Assembly: GCA_022545875.1 (NCBI GenBank)
Contig: JAKEIF010000011.1
Coordinates: 1-23,399, forward strand
Reading direction: 5' to 3'
DNA: 23,399 nt
From: Nitrososphaera sp.
Lineage (GTDB): Archaea > Thermoproteota > Nitrososphaeria > Nitrososphaerales > Nitrososphaeraceae
Shown here: in pieces, positions 15,233-21,887 of the stretch
Position numbering within the stretch: the first letter of the stretch is position 1
Layout of the letters: each line of letters begins with the position of its first letter
The notes under the pieces: generated by a model
Database searches by the model: none
The model's input: the letters and a program-made list of their open reading frames with translations, nothing else
Told to the model about the DNA's origin: nothing
Program-made: the position numbers and the translations under genes

Positions 15233-16422
15233 TTGGTTGCCTCCACGAACCGGCCATCTATCATGACCGACGTTATCGAGCTCTGGCTCAGCCTGTGGAT
15301 CAGCGTCGCGTGTGGGTCGTGCATGGGGTAAAGATCGGCGTGTCTTTTGTCAATGAATATGAGGTCAGCGGAGCGCCCCTCATCGATGCACCCCGAATTG
15401 ATCCTTAGAATATCTGCGGCATTTACAGTAGCCATCTTCAAGACCTCACGCGCGTCCAACATTTCTCCCTCCGTTGCCCTAGATACTTTCCAGATGTAGT
15501 CAAGCTCCCGGGTCATGTCGGGCGAGTTTAACATGACATTATCTGTTCCGAGCGCGACTGTACAACCCGACCTGAGCATTCTCGACACGCGCGGGACTCC
15601 GGCCCCCAGCACGCCGTTTGCGCGCGGGCAGACTACTATCCCGACGTGGTTTCTTGCGGCTTGGTTGATATCGTCATCGCTAGCGTTTGTCAGGTGCACC
15701 ATAAAGTCGGGTTTCATATGATGCGTTATCCTTTCAACTTCCGTCCTGCCGGCATGCATTTTTGAAAATAAAACAGCCTCCTTGGACTCGGCTGCATGAA
15801 TCGCAAGCAGCTTGCGTCCTGCGAGCTGTCGATAGCTCAAAAGCGCAGAATCGGTATTTTCATTTGCGCCGCTAATCCCAAGCCCGTCCGATATCTTGAC
15901 CACTTCACGGGCTTCTTTGATATATTCCTCTGGTATGTCGCCAGGCGCTTCTGGACTTGTATAATATCCGGTCCGCCCAAGGGCAATACATTTTATCGGC
16001 AGACTCGCGGTTGCTTCCTTGAGTAGCCTGATTCCGTCGGTTCCCCCTTCGCGAAAATCTGCAAAAGCCACGATCCCTTTTCTCATCATGGACAAGGCAG
16101 TATTTCTGACAAAGATCTTTAGGAGCTCCGGCGTGCTTTTTTCAAGTATCATCTTCTTTGCGCCAAATACAGGATGGACCCTTTCGTCGAGCTTTTGAGT
16201 GGCTGCGATATCCTTTCCTATCGAATCAGCGATGTGGGTGTGAGCATTGATGAACCCTGGAATTATTAAAAAACCTCTGCCGTCAAACGCCTGTCCACTA
16301 CCGCTGTACGTACCTCTGGCTGCGCTCTTTATTCTGCCCTGTTCAATTACCAAATGTCCGCGTTCGACATACTCGAGTTCTCGTCCCAAAAGCAGGCTTG
16401 CATCGTTAATGATCACGGGCAT
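15229..16422 (-). CDS. Amidohydrolase (ATZ/TRZ/cytosine-deaminase-like) in the riboflavin operon
   Basis: This 397-residue metal-dependent hydrolase is of the amidohydrolase superfamily. The metal-site residues are all present: HTH (H61, H63), HAAE (H209 and E212), VHLTN (H243) and LGTDN (D294). The H-x-x-E pair is the pattern of pyrimidine/purine/triazine deaminases and chlorohydrolases. The N-terminal beta part and the C-terminal part (SADLIFIDKRHADLYP) form the usual composite beta domain. The gene is embedded between arfA (10-bp overlap) and arfC (TTGA overlap), so it very probably serves riboflavin synthesis. It may be the archaeal pyrimidine deaminase that has no assigned gene, or a replacement for the ArfB formamide hydrolase, which is not in this cluster. 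The start is ATG. A generic amidohydrolase role outside the pathway cannot be excluded. Confidence 0.85.
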   Translation of the reverse strand: MPVIINDASLLLGRELEYVERGHLVIEQGRIKSAARGTYSGSGQAFDGRGFLIIPGFINAHTHIADSIGKDIAATQKLDERVHPVFGAKKMILEKSTPELLKIFVRNTALSMMRKGIVAFADFREGGTDGIRLLKEATASLPIKCIALGRTGYYTSPEAPGDIPEEYIKEAREVVKISDGLGISGANENTDSALLSYRQLAGRKLLAIHAAESKEAVLFSKMHAGRTEVERITHHMKPDFMVHLTNASDDDINQAARNHVGIVVCPRANGVLGAGVPRVSRMLRSGCTVALGTDNVMLNSPDMTRELDYIWKVSRATEGEMLDAREVLKMATVNAADILRINSGCIDEGRSADLIFIDKRHADLYPMHDPHATLIHRLSQSSITSVMIDGRFVEATN

Positions 16423-17162
16423 CGTATCTCATAGATTGGCTGGATTTTTCCTTCCTTGCGCAGATCCCTGATGGTATCAAGTGCCTTTGTTGCCGCTTCT
16501 GCCGCCTTGCGGCCGGTTCTGCCGATCCCGATTCCGCAGTTTAGCTTGATGTCAATTCCGGCAGTAACTTTCCTTATTACCTGGTCGGCCTGTTCTTTTG
16601 TCACGCCATTTGAAAGTACCATAAAGTTGTCGCCACCAAGAAAAAAAGTAAGCGAATCCAGACGCAGAAATTCCTCTGCAAGCCTGCTGTATATCTTTAC
16701 AACTAGCGCGGTCACTTCATAAGGGGAAAGCCTGTCGCCGACTTTGGTAGAGCTATCGACGTCGATATGCATTATCTGAGTCGTGTCTGCATCTTGAGAT
16801 GTCCCGAAAATCCTTGCGCTTTGATCAGTCATTCGCCCTTCTTTTCTTGAATTGTAGGCGCCAAGGCTGGATTCAAGTGCAGTCCTTCCAACGCCGATGG
16901 CCATAGACATGCGCAGGTCGGGATAACTCACTGCTAATTCTTTCTGGATTTCTGCGTGGCCGCTGTTGTCAAGGCCGTTTGTGACTGCGAAATATTCGTC
17001 GAACCTGTTGAAATAGACGATGCAGTTTCTCTCATTGAAGAGGCGCTGCACATCATGGTAAATCCTTGCTTGGAGCATCTGCAGCTGGGCCTCCCTGTCG
17101 CTTCCAAGCGTGACTGTCCAGGGGCCATAGCCCTCGATCCTAATTATTGTCAGCTGTATCAT
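16413..17162 (-). CDS. arfA: GTP cyclohydrolase III (ArfA)
   Basis: This 249-residue enzyme makes the first committed step of archaeal riboflavin and F420 precursor synthesis: GTP to formylated 2-amino-5-formylamino-6-ribosylamino-pyrimidinone phosphate. It has two tandem palm-like (GGDEF-related) domains. The first has NCIVYFNRFDEYFAVTNG, and the second has FFLGGDNFMVLSNG with the metal-binding DN pair and the closing CGIGIGRTGRKAAEAATKALDTIR. The N-terminus GPWTVTLGSDREAQLQ is typical. The start is ATG at 17162, 23 bp inside the preceding ribH gene, and the 3' end overlaps the amidohydrolase gene, so the whole operon is tightly coupled. Confidence 0.93.
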   Translation of the reverse strand: MIQLTIIRIEGYGPWTVTLGSDREAQLQMLQARIYHDVQRLFNERNCIVYFNRFDEYFAVTNGLDNSGHAEIQKELAVSYPDLRMSMAIGVGRTALESSLGAYNSRKEGRMTDQSARIFGTSQDADTTQIMHIDVDSSTKVGDRLSPYEVTALVVKIYSRLAEEFLRLDSLTFFLGGDNFMVLSNGVTKEQADQVIRKVTAGIDIKLNCGIGIGRTGRKAAEAATKALDTIRDLRKEGKIQPIYEIRCP

Positions 17163-17613
17163 CGATTACCACTGTCCCCGCGCCTTTCGCTGTCTTTTGT
17201 AGCTTTCTTAATCTGACTACCATGTTGACTGCGGCATTGACGGATCTTTTAGGTACAAGTTCCGCGCGCTCTTTTGCCTGATCGAGCGTCATGCCGGGGC
17301 CAGTAATGCCAAGCGCGACAGGTTTGCCATGTTTGAGCGAAAGATCCGCTATCAGCCTTGCCGCGTTTTCTGCCACAATGTCGTCATGCCTCGTGTCGCC
17401 CTTTATTACTGCCCCAAGGGTCACTACCGCGTCGACATCTACCCTTTTGAGTAATTTGTCTACCGCCAGCGGCATGTCAAACGTGCCTGGAACGTAGAGG
17501 ATGTTGCTTATCTTGGCGCCAACCCTGTTTGCATGTTCTCGTGCCCTGTCAAGCATCCTAAACGTAATCCCGCTGTTGAACTCGGAAACCACTATTGCAA
17601 GTCGTACTGGCAA
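17140..17613 (-). CDS. ribH: 6,7-dimethyl-8-ribityllumazine synthase
   Basis: This 157-residue lumazine synthase joins 5-amino-6-ribitylamino-uracil and dihydroxybutanone phosphate. The motifs are VVSEFNSGIT (pyrimidine site), VPGTFDMPLAVDKLL, GAVIKGDTRHDDIVAENAARLI (phosphate site and catalytic His) and PVALGITGPGMTLDQA. The start is TTG, because an in-frame TAG lies just upstream. Only 7 bp separate it from the ribB stop. The C-terminal KGAGTVVIDDTADNN extension overlaps the arfA start by 23 bp. The length is normal for archaeal RibH. Confidence 0.93.
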   Translation of the reverse strand: MPVRLAIVVSEFNSGITFRMLDRAREHANRVGAKISNILYVPGTFDMPLAVDKLLKRVDVDAVVTLGAVIKGDTRHDDIVAENAARLIADLSLKHGKPVALGITGPGMTLDQAKERAELVPKRSVNAAVNMVVRLRKLQKTAKGAGTVVIDDTADNN

Positions 17614-17620
17614 ATACTAC

Positions 17621-18304
17621 CTAGGCCACCTTCGCATGCGCTTTGAGCTCGCCTGCATCAACAAGCGGAATGCCGTGCTTTCCGGCATATTTGCTTGCAG
17701 CTTCAAGTGACAGCGACTTGTGAGTGCCAGAGTCCATCATTTCGCACATGACAATTGCAGGAGTGATGTTGGCGAGCTTGGCCATGTAGACGCAAAGTTC
17801 AGTATGGCCCATCCTTTCCTGCAACAGGTGTTTTGACGCTATCAGGAGGGGTACGTGGCCCGGGGCCCTGAAGCCCTTTGAAAATTCCTCGACTCCGGTG
17901 GTCTCTATATTCTTGCAAACTGAAGCCATCTTTGTGATCGTAAGCGCCCTGTCTGTGTCTGTAATGCCCGTAAACGTGTCTCTGTGGTTTATTGAAATTG
18001 AAAATGAAGGCTTGTCGCCATAAGCCGCTCTGCCCTCAGTTAACTTTGAAAAAATCGGGTTTACCTTTCCAAAGCTTGCAATCATGTCGTGCATGTATGC
18101 AAGGCCTAGCTTTGTGGCAACTTCATGAGTTATTGCAAGGCAGACAAGCCCGCCAGCATCGTTTCTCATCGATGAGATATGCTCGGGCCTCGTAAACTCT
18201 GCTGCTATCACCATATCTACCTCATTCTCTCTGCCTTTGCCATCGTAGACCATGACAATTTTACCCGCCTTGAGAGTTGCTATTGTCTCATTAAGCGACA
18301 ACAA
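17621..18304 (-). CDS. ribB: 3,4-dihydroxy-2-butanone 4-phosphate synthase
   Basis: This 227-residue enzyme makes the four-carbon unit of riboflavin from ribulose 5-phosphate. The active-site loop is DGKGRENEVDMVIAAE (canonical RENEGD appears here as RENEVD), with MRNDAGGLVC, FSISINHRDTFTGITDTDRA, the FRAPGHVPLL strand, and the HTELCV motif with its metal-binding His. There is no RibA domain. The start is TTG (two TTGs in tandem); the frame is closed upstream at 18323, and a CTTTTAATAA box is 24 bp before it. It is the first gene of the operon ribB-ribH-arfA-amidohydrolase-arfC. Confidence 0.93.
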   Translation of the reverse strand: MLSLNETIATLKAGKIVMVYDGKGRENEVDMVIAAEFTRPEHISSMRNDAGGLVCLAITHEVATKLGLAYMHDMIASFGKVNPIFSKLTEGRAAYGDKPSFSISINHRDTFTGITDTDRALTITKMASVCKNIETTGVEEFSKGFRAPGHVPLLIASKHLLQERMGHTELCVYMAKLANITPAIVMCEMMDSGTHKSLSLEAASKYAGKHGIPLVDAGELKAHAKVA

Positions 18305-18322
18305 GAAAGCTTGAGCGGGTTG

Positions 18323-18332
18323 TTATTAAAAG
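18323..18332 (-). promoter_or_regulatory. Promoter (TATA box) of the riboflavin operon
   Basis: Minus-strand CTTTTAATAA, centred about 24 bp before the TTG of ribB at 18304. No FMN riboswitch structure is visible before ribB, and the distance leaves no room for one in a leaderless mRNA. Confidence 0.6.
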
Positions 18333-18370
18333 ATTACTAAAATACTTGTAGCTACCACAATTGTGGTTGT

Positions 18371-18413
18371 GTTGCATTAACGGTTGTTTGAAACAGTTGT
18401 TGCATAACGGTTG
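18371..18413. promoter_or_regulatory. Direct repeat, possible operator between ribB and the mini-gene
   Basis: GTTGCATTAACGGTTG at 18371-18386 and GTTGCATAACGGTTG at 18399-18413 are direct repeats differing by one T, about 27 bp apart. Further GTTG units lie in the same stretch. It sits between the ribB promoter (18323-18332) and the TATA box of the divergent mini-gene (18434-18442), where a regulator could act on both. No known motif is assigned. Confidence 0.45.
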
Positions 18414-18433
18414 GCGAAATGTTCCTAGCTAGC

Positions 18434-18442
18434 CTATATGTA
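18434..18442 (+). promoter_or_regulatory. TATA-like box for the 40-codon mini-gene
   Basis: CTATATGTA, centred 27 bp before the TTG at 18465. The distance matches the leaderless promoters seen elsewhere in the window. Confidence 0.45.
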
Positions 18443-18464
18443 ACTACATTCCATTATTCCTTGC

Positions 18465-18587
18465 TTGACCTCTCAAAGCGAGCAAAAAATCTCTGACAAA
18501 GAGCTCATGAAGATTTTGGCTGAAAACAATCAGTTATTGAGAGAGATAAAGGAAATGCTCCGCAAGATAGTTGTGAACACCAGCTAG
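18465..18587 (+). CDS. Small coiled-coil protein (40 residues)
   Basis: A TTG-started frame of 40 codons encodes a hydrophilic protein, predicted fully helical from about residue 10: KELMKILAENNQLLREIKEM then LRKIVVNTS. Leucine, isoleucine and methionine recur with i/i+3/i+4 spacing, giving an amphipathic helix suited to dimerise or to bind a partner coiled coil. A TATA-like box is 27 bp upstream. An internal ATG at 18507 would give only 26 residues. It is the only gene-like content in the space between ribB and the next gene, and it runs convergent to that gene with a 20-bp gap. No homolog is known to me, so the call rests on composition, helix periodicity and promoter spacing. Confidence 0.5.
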   Translation: MTSQSEQKISDKELMKILAENNQLLREIKEMLRKIVVNTS

Positions 18588-18607
18588 AGTGAAGCAGAAA
18601 CGACTTG

Positions 18608-19621
18608 CTACTGTAGCTGAGATAGCAAGGATCGTAATAGGGGAATATCATTTTCATCGCGATATTCAGGAGTGAGGCAACCATTACATGCCCCGCCCAA
18701 CACACCAGTTCCATCATTAATTGAAACGAACAGCTCCTTGAACCATCTGTCTGCAGTGAAACGCATTTCGCTAGCACGCCGTGCGGTCTCTCGATAATCT
18801 CGAAGCTTCCTACACATCTCAGGATTATTAGCGAATCTGTTAAGCTCTGTCACAAGTTGTTGAACAAGATTTTCGCCAGCATTATTTACATTAGGTTCAT
18901 TTCCGCCGGGATCAATAATATAAAACTGGTTCGGAGGTTCTGTTCTAACATCATATCTAAGGTCTTTCCACTTATCCGTACATGCCTTGTCGAAAATTTG
19001 TTGAACTATTCCTTCCTCGTAGAAATGCGGATCTTGTTGAGTGACACTCTTAGAGTCGGGAAACCCTATTGCTTGCGCGGCATCTCTAACACCCTGTGTT
19101 ATTTCTCTTGTCAGCTCGCGGGTTTGGTCAGCCGCTTTTTTGCTCTGAATTGGAACCCCTACAATCAAATCATACAATTCCCTTTGTCCTGTGTAAAGGT
19201 GTTCCAATATCCTCCTTCTGTACCTAAACAATAGCTCTGCCTTTTGCGAGAAATCCTCCGAATACAAATAGTGGAAATGTTCTTCTAACCCAGATCTTTT
19301 TACTAGCTTGTTCCAATGCTCTGCAAGTTTCTGTTCTCTCTGTTTCTTTTCTTCCTCAAGTCTGCTTGCCTTTTCATTTTCTTTGGTCTGTTTCTCTTTA
19401 TACCAATTTATCAAGAATCCCAAATAATCAGCTCCTGATCCAAACCATGTGGCTATTGCGATAATGATGGCAATTGTTGCAAGAGTTTCTGTTGGAATGG
19501 TATTCTGCCCAAAAATTATAAAACCAATGACCAAACCGCCAATTACTCCTATCGGAAACAAAAAGATAGCAACCTTCATTCCAGTGTGCATGCGCGCTGC
19601 AATAGCTCGCCAGAGATTCAA
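18608..19621 (-). CDS. Orphan protein with two N-terminal membrane segments
   Basis: This 337-residue protein has membrane segments at about 16-38 and 46-72, then a highly charged coiled coil (KEKQTKENEKASRLEEEKK, about 75-105), then a soluble helical domain of about 230 residues. The soluble part contains FSQKAELLFRYRRRILEHLYTG, YDVRTEPPNQFYIIDPGG, and a closing GGACNGCLTPEYRDE with a CxxC pair. I do not recognise a family. A TAATATAAAAT box 27 bp before the TTG start supports that start; ATGs at codons 11 and 15 are alternatives. The gene lies next to a transposase remnant in the accessory insert between ribB and ribE, and its sequence is poorer in G+C than the neighbouring rib genes. It is probably horizontally acquired; a defence or stress role is only a guess. 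Confidence 0.6.
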   Translation of the reverse strand: MNLWRAIAARMHTGMKVAIFLFPIGVIGGLVIGFIIFGQNTIPTETLATIAIIIAIATWFGSGADYLGFLINWYKEKQTKENEKASRLEEEKKQREQKLAEHWNKLVKRSGLEEHFHYLYSEDFSQKAELLFRYRRRILEHLYTGQRELYDLIVGVPIQSKKAADQTRELTREITQGVRDAAQAIGFPDSKSVTQQDPHFYEEGIVQQIFDKACTDKWKDLRYDVRTEPPNQFYIIDPGGNEPNVNNAGENLVQQLVTELNRFANNPEMCRKLRDYRETARRASEMRFTADRWFKELFVSINDGTGVLGGACNGCLTPEYRDENDIPLLRSLLSQLQ

Positions 19622-19642
19622 AGGCAGGCAAATTCAACACTC

Positions 19643-19653
19643 ATTTTATATTA
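19643..19653 (-). promoter_or_regulatory. TATA box for the orphan two-TM gene
   Basis: Minus-strand TAATATAAAAT, centred 27 bp before the TTG at 19621. Confidence 0.6.
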
Positions 19654-19688
19654 GTTAAAAGGTCACCTTTAGCTTTTCCGGAAAGACT

Positions 19689-20046
19689 TTACACTTTTGA
19701 ATTTCCATTTTTCTTTATAGCCAGAGAAAGCAAATCTTTCCAGCCTTTCACGTCTAACCCTGCAATCTGAGCTGGTGTTCGACCTTCCAACGCCATGTGT
19801 GGCTTTACAAAGTTGTACTGTATTCTGTTTCCTTCCGCTAAAGCTGTTTTCTGTGTTTTCCATCCGCGCTGTACCCTTACACGTACCCTAAGAGTGCCAT
19901 TCATGCGTTCAATTCTGTTGTTGTTCTCGCGTTTGGCAATTCCGCAATTCTCTACTCGCTTCGCGTCTGGAAACACTGTCCTTACTGCGATGTTATAATG
20001 TCGCAGCGAATCTGTAAAGACTGTGTCAGGCTTGATGCCATGAAAT
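19689..20046 (-). pseudogene. 5'-truncated DDE transposase (IS6/IS240-like)
   Basis: The open frame runs from a TGA near 20047 to the TAA at 19689 and holds the C-terminal part of a DDE transposase. It has GIKPDTVFTDSLRHYNIAV (second catalytic Asp in FTDS), NNRIERMNGTLRVRVR (catalytic Glu), then YNFVKPHMALEGRTPAQIAG, the typical C-terminal stretch of IS6/IS240-like transposases. The first part, with the helix-turn-helix and the first catalytic Asp, is absent. A GTG at 19976 could start a 95-residue product, but it would lack both Asp residues, so it is inactive as a transposase. No convincing terminal inverted repeats were found at either edge. It marks the accessory insert between the two parts of the riboflavin locus. 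Confidence 0.8.
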
Positions 20047-20091
20047 CATGATGAAATTATGGATCTATACCTTTGTATAACAAATAATGTC

Positions 20092-20125
20092 GCAATTATA
20101 CTAAAACGCGTTTTAGTATAATTGC
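20092..20125. repeat. Perfect 34-bp palindrome
   Basis: GCAATTATACTAAAACG at 20092-20108 is followed without a gap by its exact reverse complement at 20109-20125, centred on AACGCGTT. It lies 50-83 bp after the ribE stop codon and about 45 bp from the truncated end of the transposase. In RNA it could fold as a long stem, but no U-run follows on either strand. It may be a transposon end, a recombination or binding site, or a transcript-end stem. Confidence 0.85.
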
Positions 20126-20174
20126 CGGGTCGCTAGACTAAAAGCTTTTTGCGGAATTTGCCTTAACTTCGAAT

Positions 20175-20768
20175 TCAAGAGCTCAAATTATGCGTTACAT
20201 ATTTGCCAAGTATGTCTGTCTCGATATTGACTCTGTCCCCTTTTGACCTGGCGCCAAGCGTTGTCATTTTTAGAGTATGGGGAATAAGTGAAATAGAGAC
20301 ACTGTCTCCGTCAATATCTACCAGAGTAAGGCTAACTCCGTCGACTGCAATAGAGCCTTTTGGCACAACTGATTTGGTAAGCGCTTTATCGAGCTTTATC
20401 CATATCGTTGTTTCCGTCGGTTTCTCTATAATGTCTTTGATCATGCCTGTACCGTCGACGTGGCCCAGAACAAAGTGACCTTCTAGTCTTTCTCCTACCT
20501 TGAGCGACCGCTCAATGTTTACCCTGTCATTTGGCCTTAGTGAGCCAAGGCTTGTGCGCCTTACGGTCTCTGCGACCATCTGAAATTCCGCGTCGCCTTT
20601 TGAGAGCCTGCTCACTGTTAGGCAGGCGCCGCTTATAGAGACGCTGTCACCAATCCTGAGCCCACGTCCGAGCCTGCCAAGTTGTACGCGGAGCAATGTA
20701 TCTGCTCCATTCCTTATTTTAGAGATTGATTTTACCTTGGCAGTCCCCTCTATGATGCCTGTGAACAA
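20175..20768 (-). CDS. ribE: Riboflavin synthase, bacterial/eukaryotic type (two lumazine-binding domains)
   Basis: This 197-residue enzyme dismutates two lumazines to riboflavin. The N-terminus is the family signature FTGIIEGTAKV. The two lumazine-binding repeats are visible: repeat 1 with SISGACLTVSRL and VAETVRRTSLGSL, and repeat 2 from HFVLGHVDGTG with IAVDGVSLTLVDI and SLIPHTLKMTTLG. This is the trimeric RibE type, not the archaeal RibC type related to lumazine synthase. The start is TTG (the frame is closed just upstream at TAG), and a TTAAATATTG box is centred 30 bp before it. It is on the same strand as the rib operon but 1.9 kb upstream and separately promoted. Confidence 0.94.
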   Translation of the reverse strand: MFTGIIEGTAKVKSISKIRNGADTLLRVQLGRLGRGLRIGDSVSISGACLTVSRLSKGDAEFQMVAETVRRTSLGSLRPNDRVNIERSLKVGERLEGHFVLGHVDGTGMIKDIIEKPTETTIWIKLDKALTKSVVPKGSIAVDGVSLTLVDIDGDSVSISLIPHTLKMTTLGARSKGDRVNIETDILGKYVTHNLSS

Positions 20769-20792
20769 TTGGCATCTTTGCTAAAGCGTATT

Positions 20793-20803
20793 CAATATTT
20801 AAC
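20793..20803 (-). promoter_or_regulatory. TATA box of ribE
   Basis: Minus-strand GTTAAATATTG, centred 30 bp before the TTG at 20768. The signature FTGIIE directly after the TTG fixes the start, so this is one of the safest leaderless promoters in the window. Confidence 0.7.
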
Positions 20804-20852
20804 AGCAACCCTTGCAGTGTAGTCGCCGCAGAACATCAAATGGCGGTGGAAT

Positions 20853-20861
20853 TCTTTAATT
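20853..20861 (+). promoter_or_regulatory. TATA-like box for the HDAC-family gene
   Basis: TCTTTAATT, centred 27 bp before the GTG at 20884. This spacing favours GTG 20884 over the TTG at 20860. Confidence 0.45.
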
Positions 20862-20883
20862 GCTGTACCTGCATCTTGAGGAT

Positions 20884-21846
20884 GTGTGCCAGACTGCCGT
20901 ATTCTTTGGCGAAGAGCTTGCCAGGTATGGATTTGGCAGCTCCCACCCTCTGGGCAATGACAGGATCCATGCGTTCTGGTCAAGGCTGCAGACCGAAAAA
21001 GTCGCAAATGTTGTGGCGGAGAGCCCGGCAATCGCATCAGAAGAAGACGCGTTAACCTTCCACAATAAGGAATACGTCGACCTAGTCAAGATGGCATCAA
21101 AGCGCGGAGGCACGTTGCTCGACAAGGGCGACACGCCGGCATTCAAGGGCGTGTTTGAGGCAGCGCTTTACACTGTTGGTTCTACTCTTGCCGGCCTAGA
21201 TTTTATTATAGTAGGAAAAGACGGAGCTGGCAACAAGATCGACCATGCCTTCAATCCAATAGGCGGCCTCCACCATGCTATGCGCGACACTGCTTCCGGC
21301 TTTTGCGTGTTTAATGACATCGGAGTCGCAATAATGGCAGCTAGGCGGAAATACGGAATAAAGCGGATAGCGTACATCGATATCGATGCCCACCACGGCG
21401 ACGGAGTCTTTTACGAGTTTGAAGACGATCCATTCTTGTTCTTTGCAGACATTCATGAAGACGGCCGCCACCTTTTCCCGGGAACCGGTTATCCAAATGA
21501 AACAGGCAAGGGTGTGGCGGCAGGCACAAAGCTAAACATCCCGGTCGAACCCGGTGCAGGCGACGAGAGGTTCACCGAAGAATTTGCAAGGATCGAGGAA
21601 TTTGTCGACAATGCAAAACCCGAGCTGATAATACTGCAGTGCGGCGCAGACAGCCTCGCAGGCGATCCGATAACGCACCTCCAGTATTCTGCTAAAGCTC
21701 ACAGGCATGCGGCAGATGTATTGCATAACCTTGCTCACAAGCACTGCAACGGTCGCATCATAGGGCTTGGAGGAGGAGGGTACAACAGGGATAATATCGG
21801 AGCAGCATGGACCGAGGTAGTAAAATCACTCACCAGCGACAGATAG
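20884..21846 (+). CDS. HDAC-family (AcuC/class II-like) deacetylase
   Basis: This is a zinc-dependent amide hydrolase of the arginase/deacetylase fold, about 320 residues. All active-site groups are present: the opening FGSSHPLGNDR, the HH pair in GGLHHAM, the zinc ligands in DIDAHHGDG, the third zinc Asp in QCGADSLAGD, and the transition-state Tyr in GGGGYN. Archaeal members may act on acetyl-lysine, acetylpolyamines or other amides; the substrate cannot be told from sequence. The frame opens at TTG 20860, but GTG at 20884 is preferred because of the TATA spacing and because the residues just before it are unlike the family. It is divergent from ribE. Confidence 0.9.
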   Translation: MCQTAVFFGEELARYGFGSSHPLGNDRIHAFWSRLQTEKVANVVAESPAIASEEDALTFHNKEYVDLVKMASKRGGTLLDKGDTPAFKGVFEAALYTVGSTLAGLDFIIVGKDGAGNKIDHAFNPIGGLHHAMRDTASGFCVFNDIGVAIMAARRKYGIKRIAYIDIDAHHGDGVFYEFEDDPFLFFADIHEDGRHLFPGTGYPNETGKGVAAGTKLNIPVEPGAGDERFTEEFARIEEFVDNAKPELIILQCGADSLAGDPITHLQYSAKAHRHAADVLHNLAHKHCNGRIIGLGGGGYNRDNIGAAWTEVVKSLTSDR

Positions 21847-21887
21847 ATCCAGAATGGAAAGTTAAATATCGCAGCAGCAAATCCAGG

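Noticed and set aside
18304..18360. FMN riboswitch before ribB
   Set aside because: The TATA box lies 24 bp before the start codon, leaving no leader to hold one, and no conserved RFN pattern is seen.
20092..20125. The palindrome as an intrinsic terminator of ribE
   Set aside because: No U-run follows the stem on the transcript strand. The stem might still mark the 3' end, but the usual terminator signature is missing.
19660..20160. AGCTTTT-CGGAA similarity at 19672 and 20140 as terminal repeats of the insertion sequence
   Set aside because: The match is short, gapped and in direct rather than inverted orientation, so it is not convincing as terminal inverted repeats.
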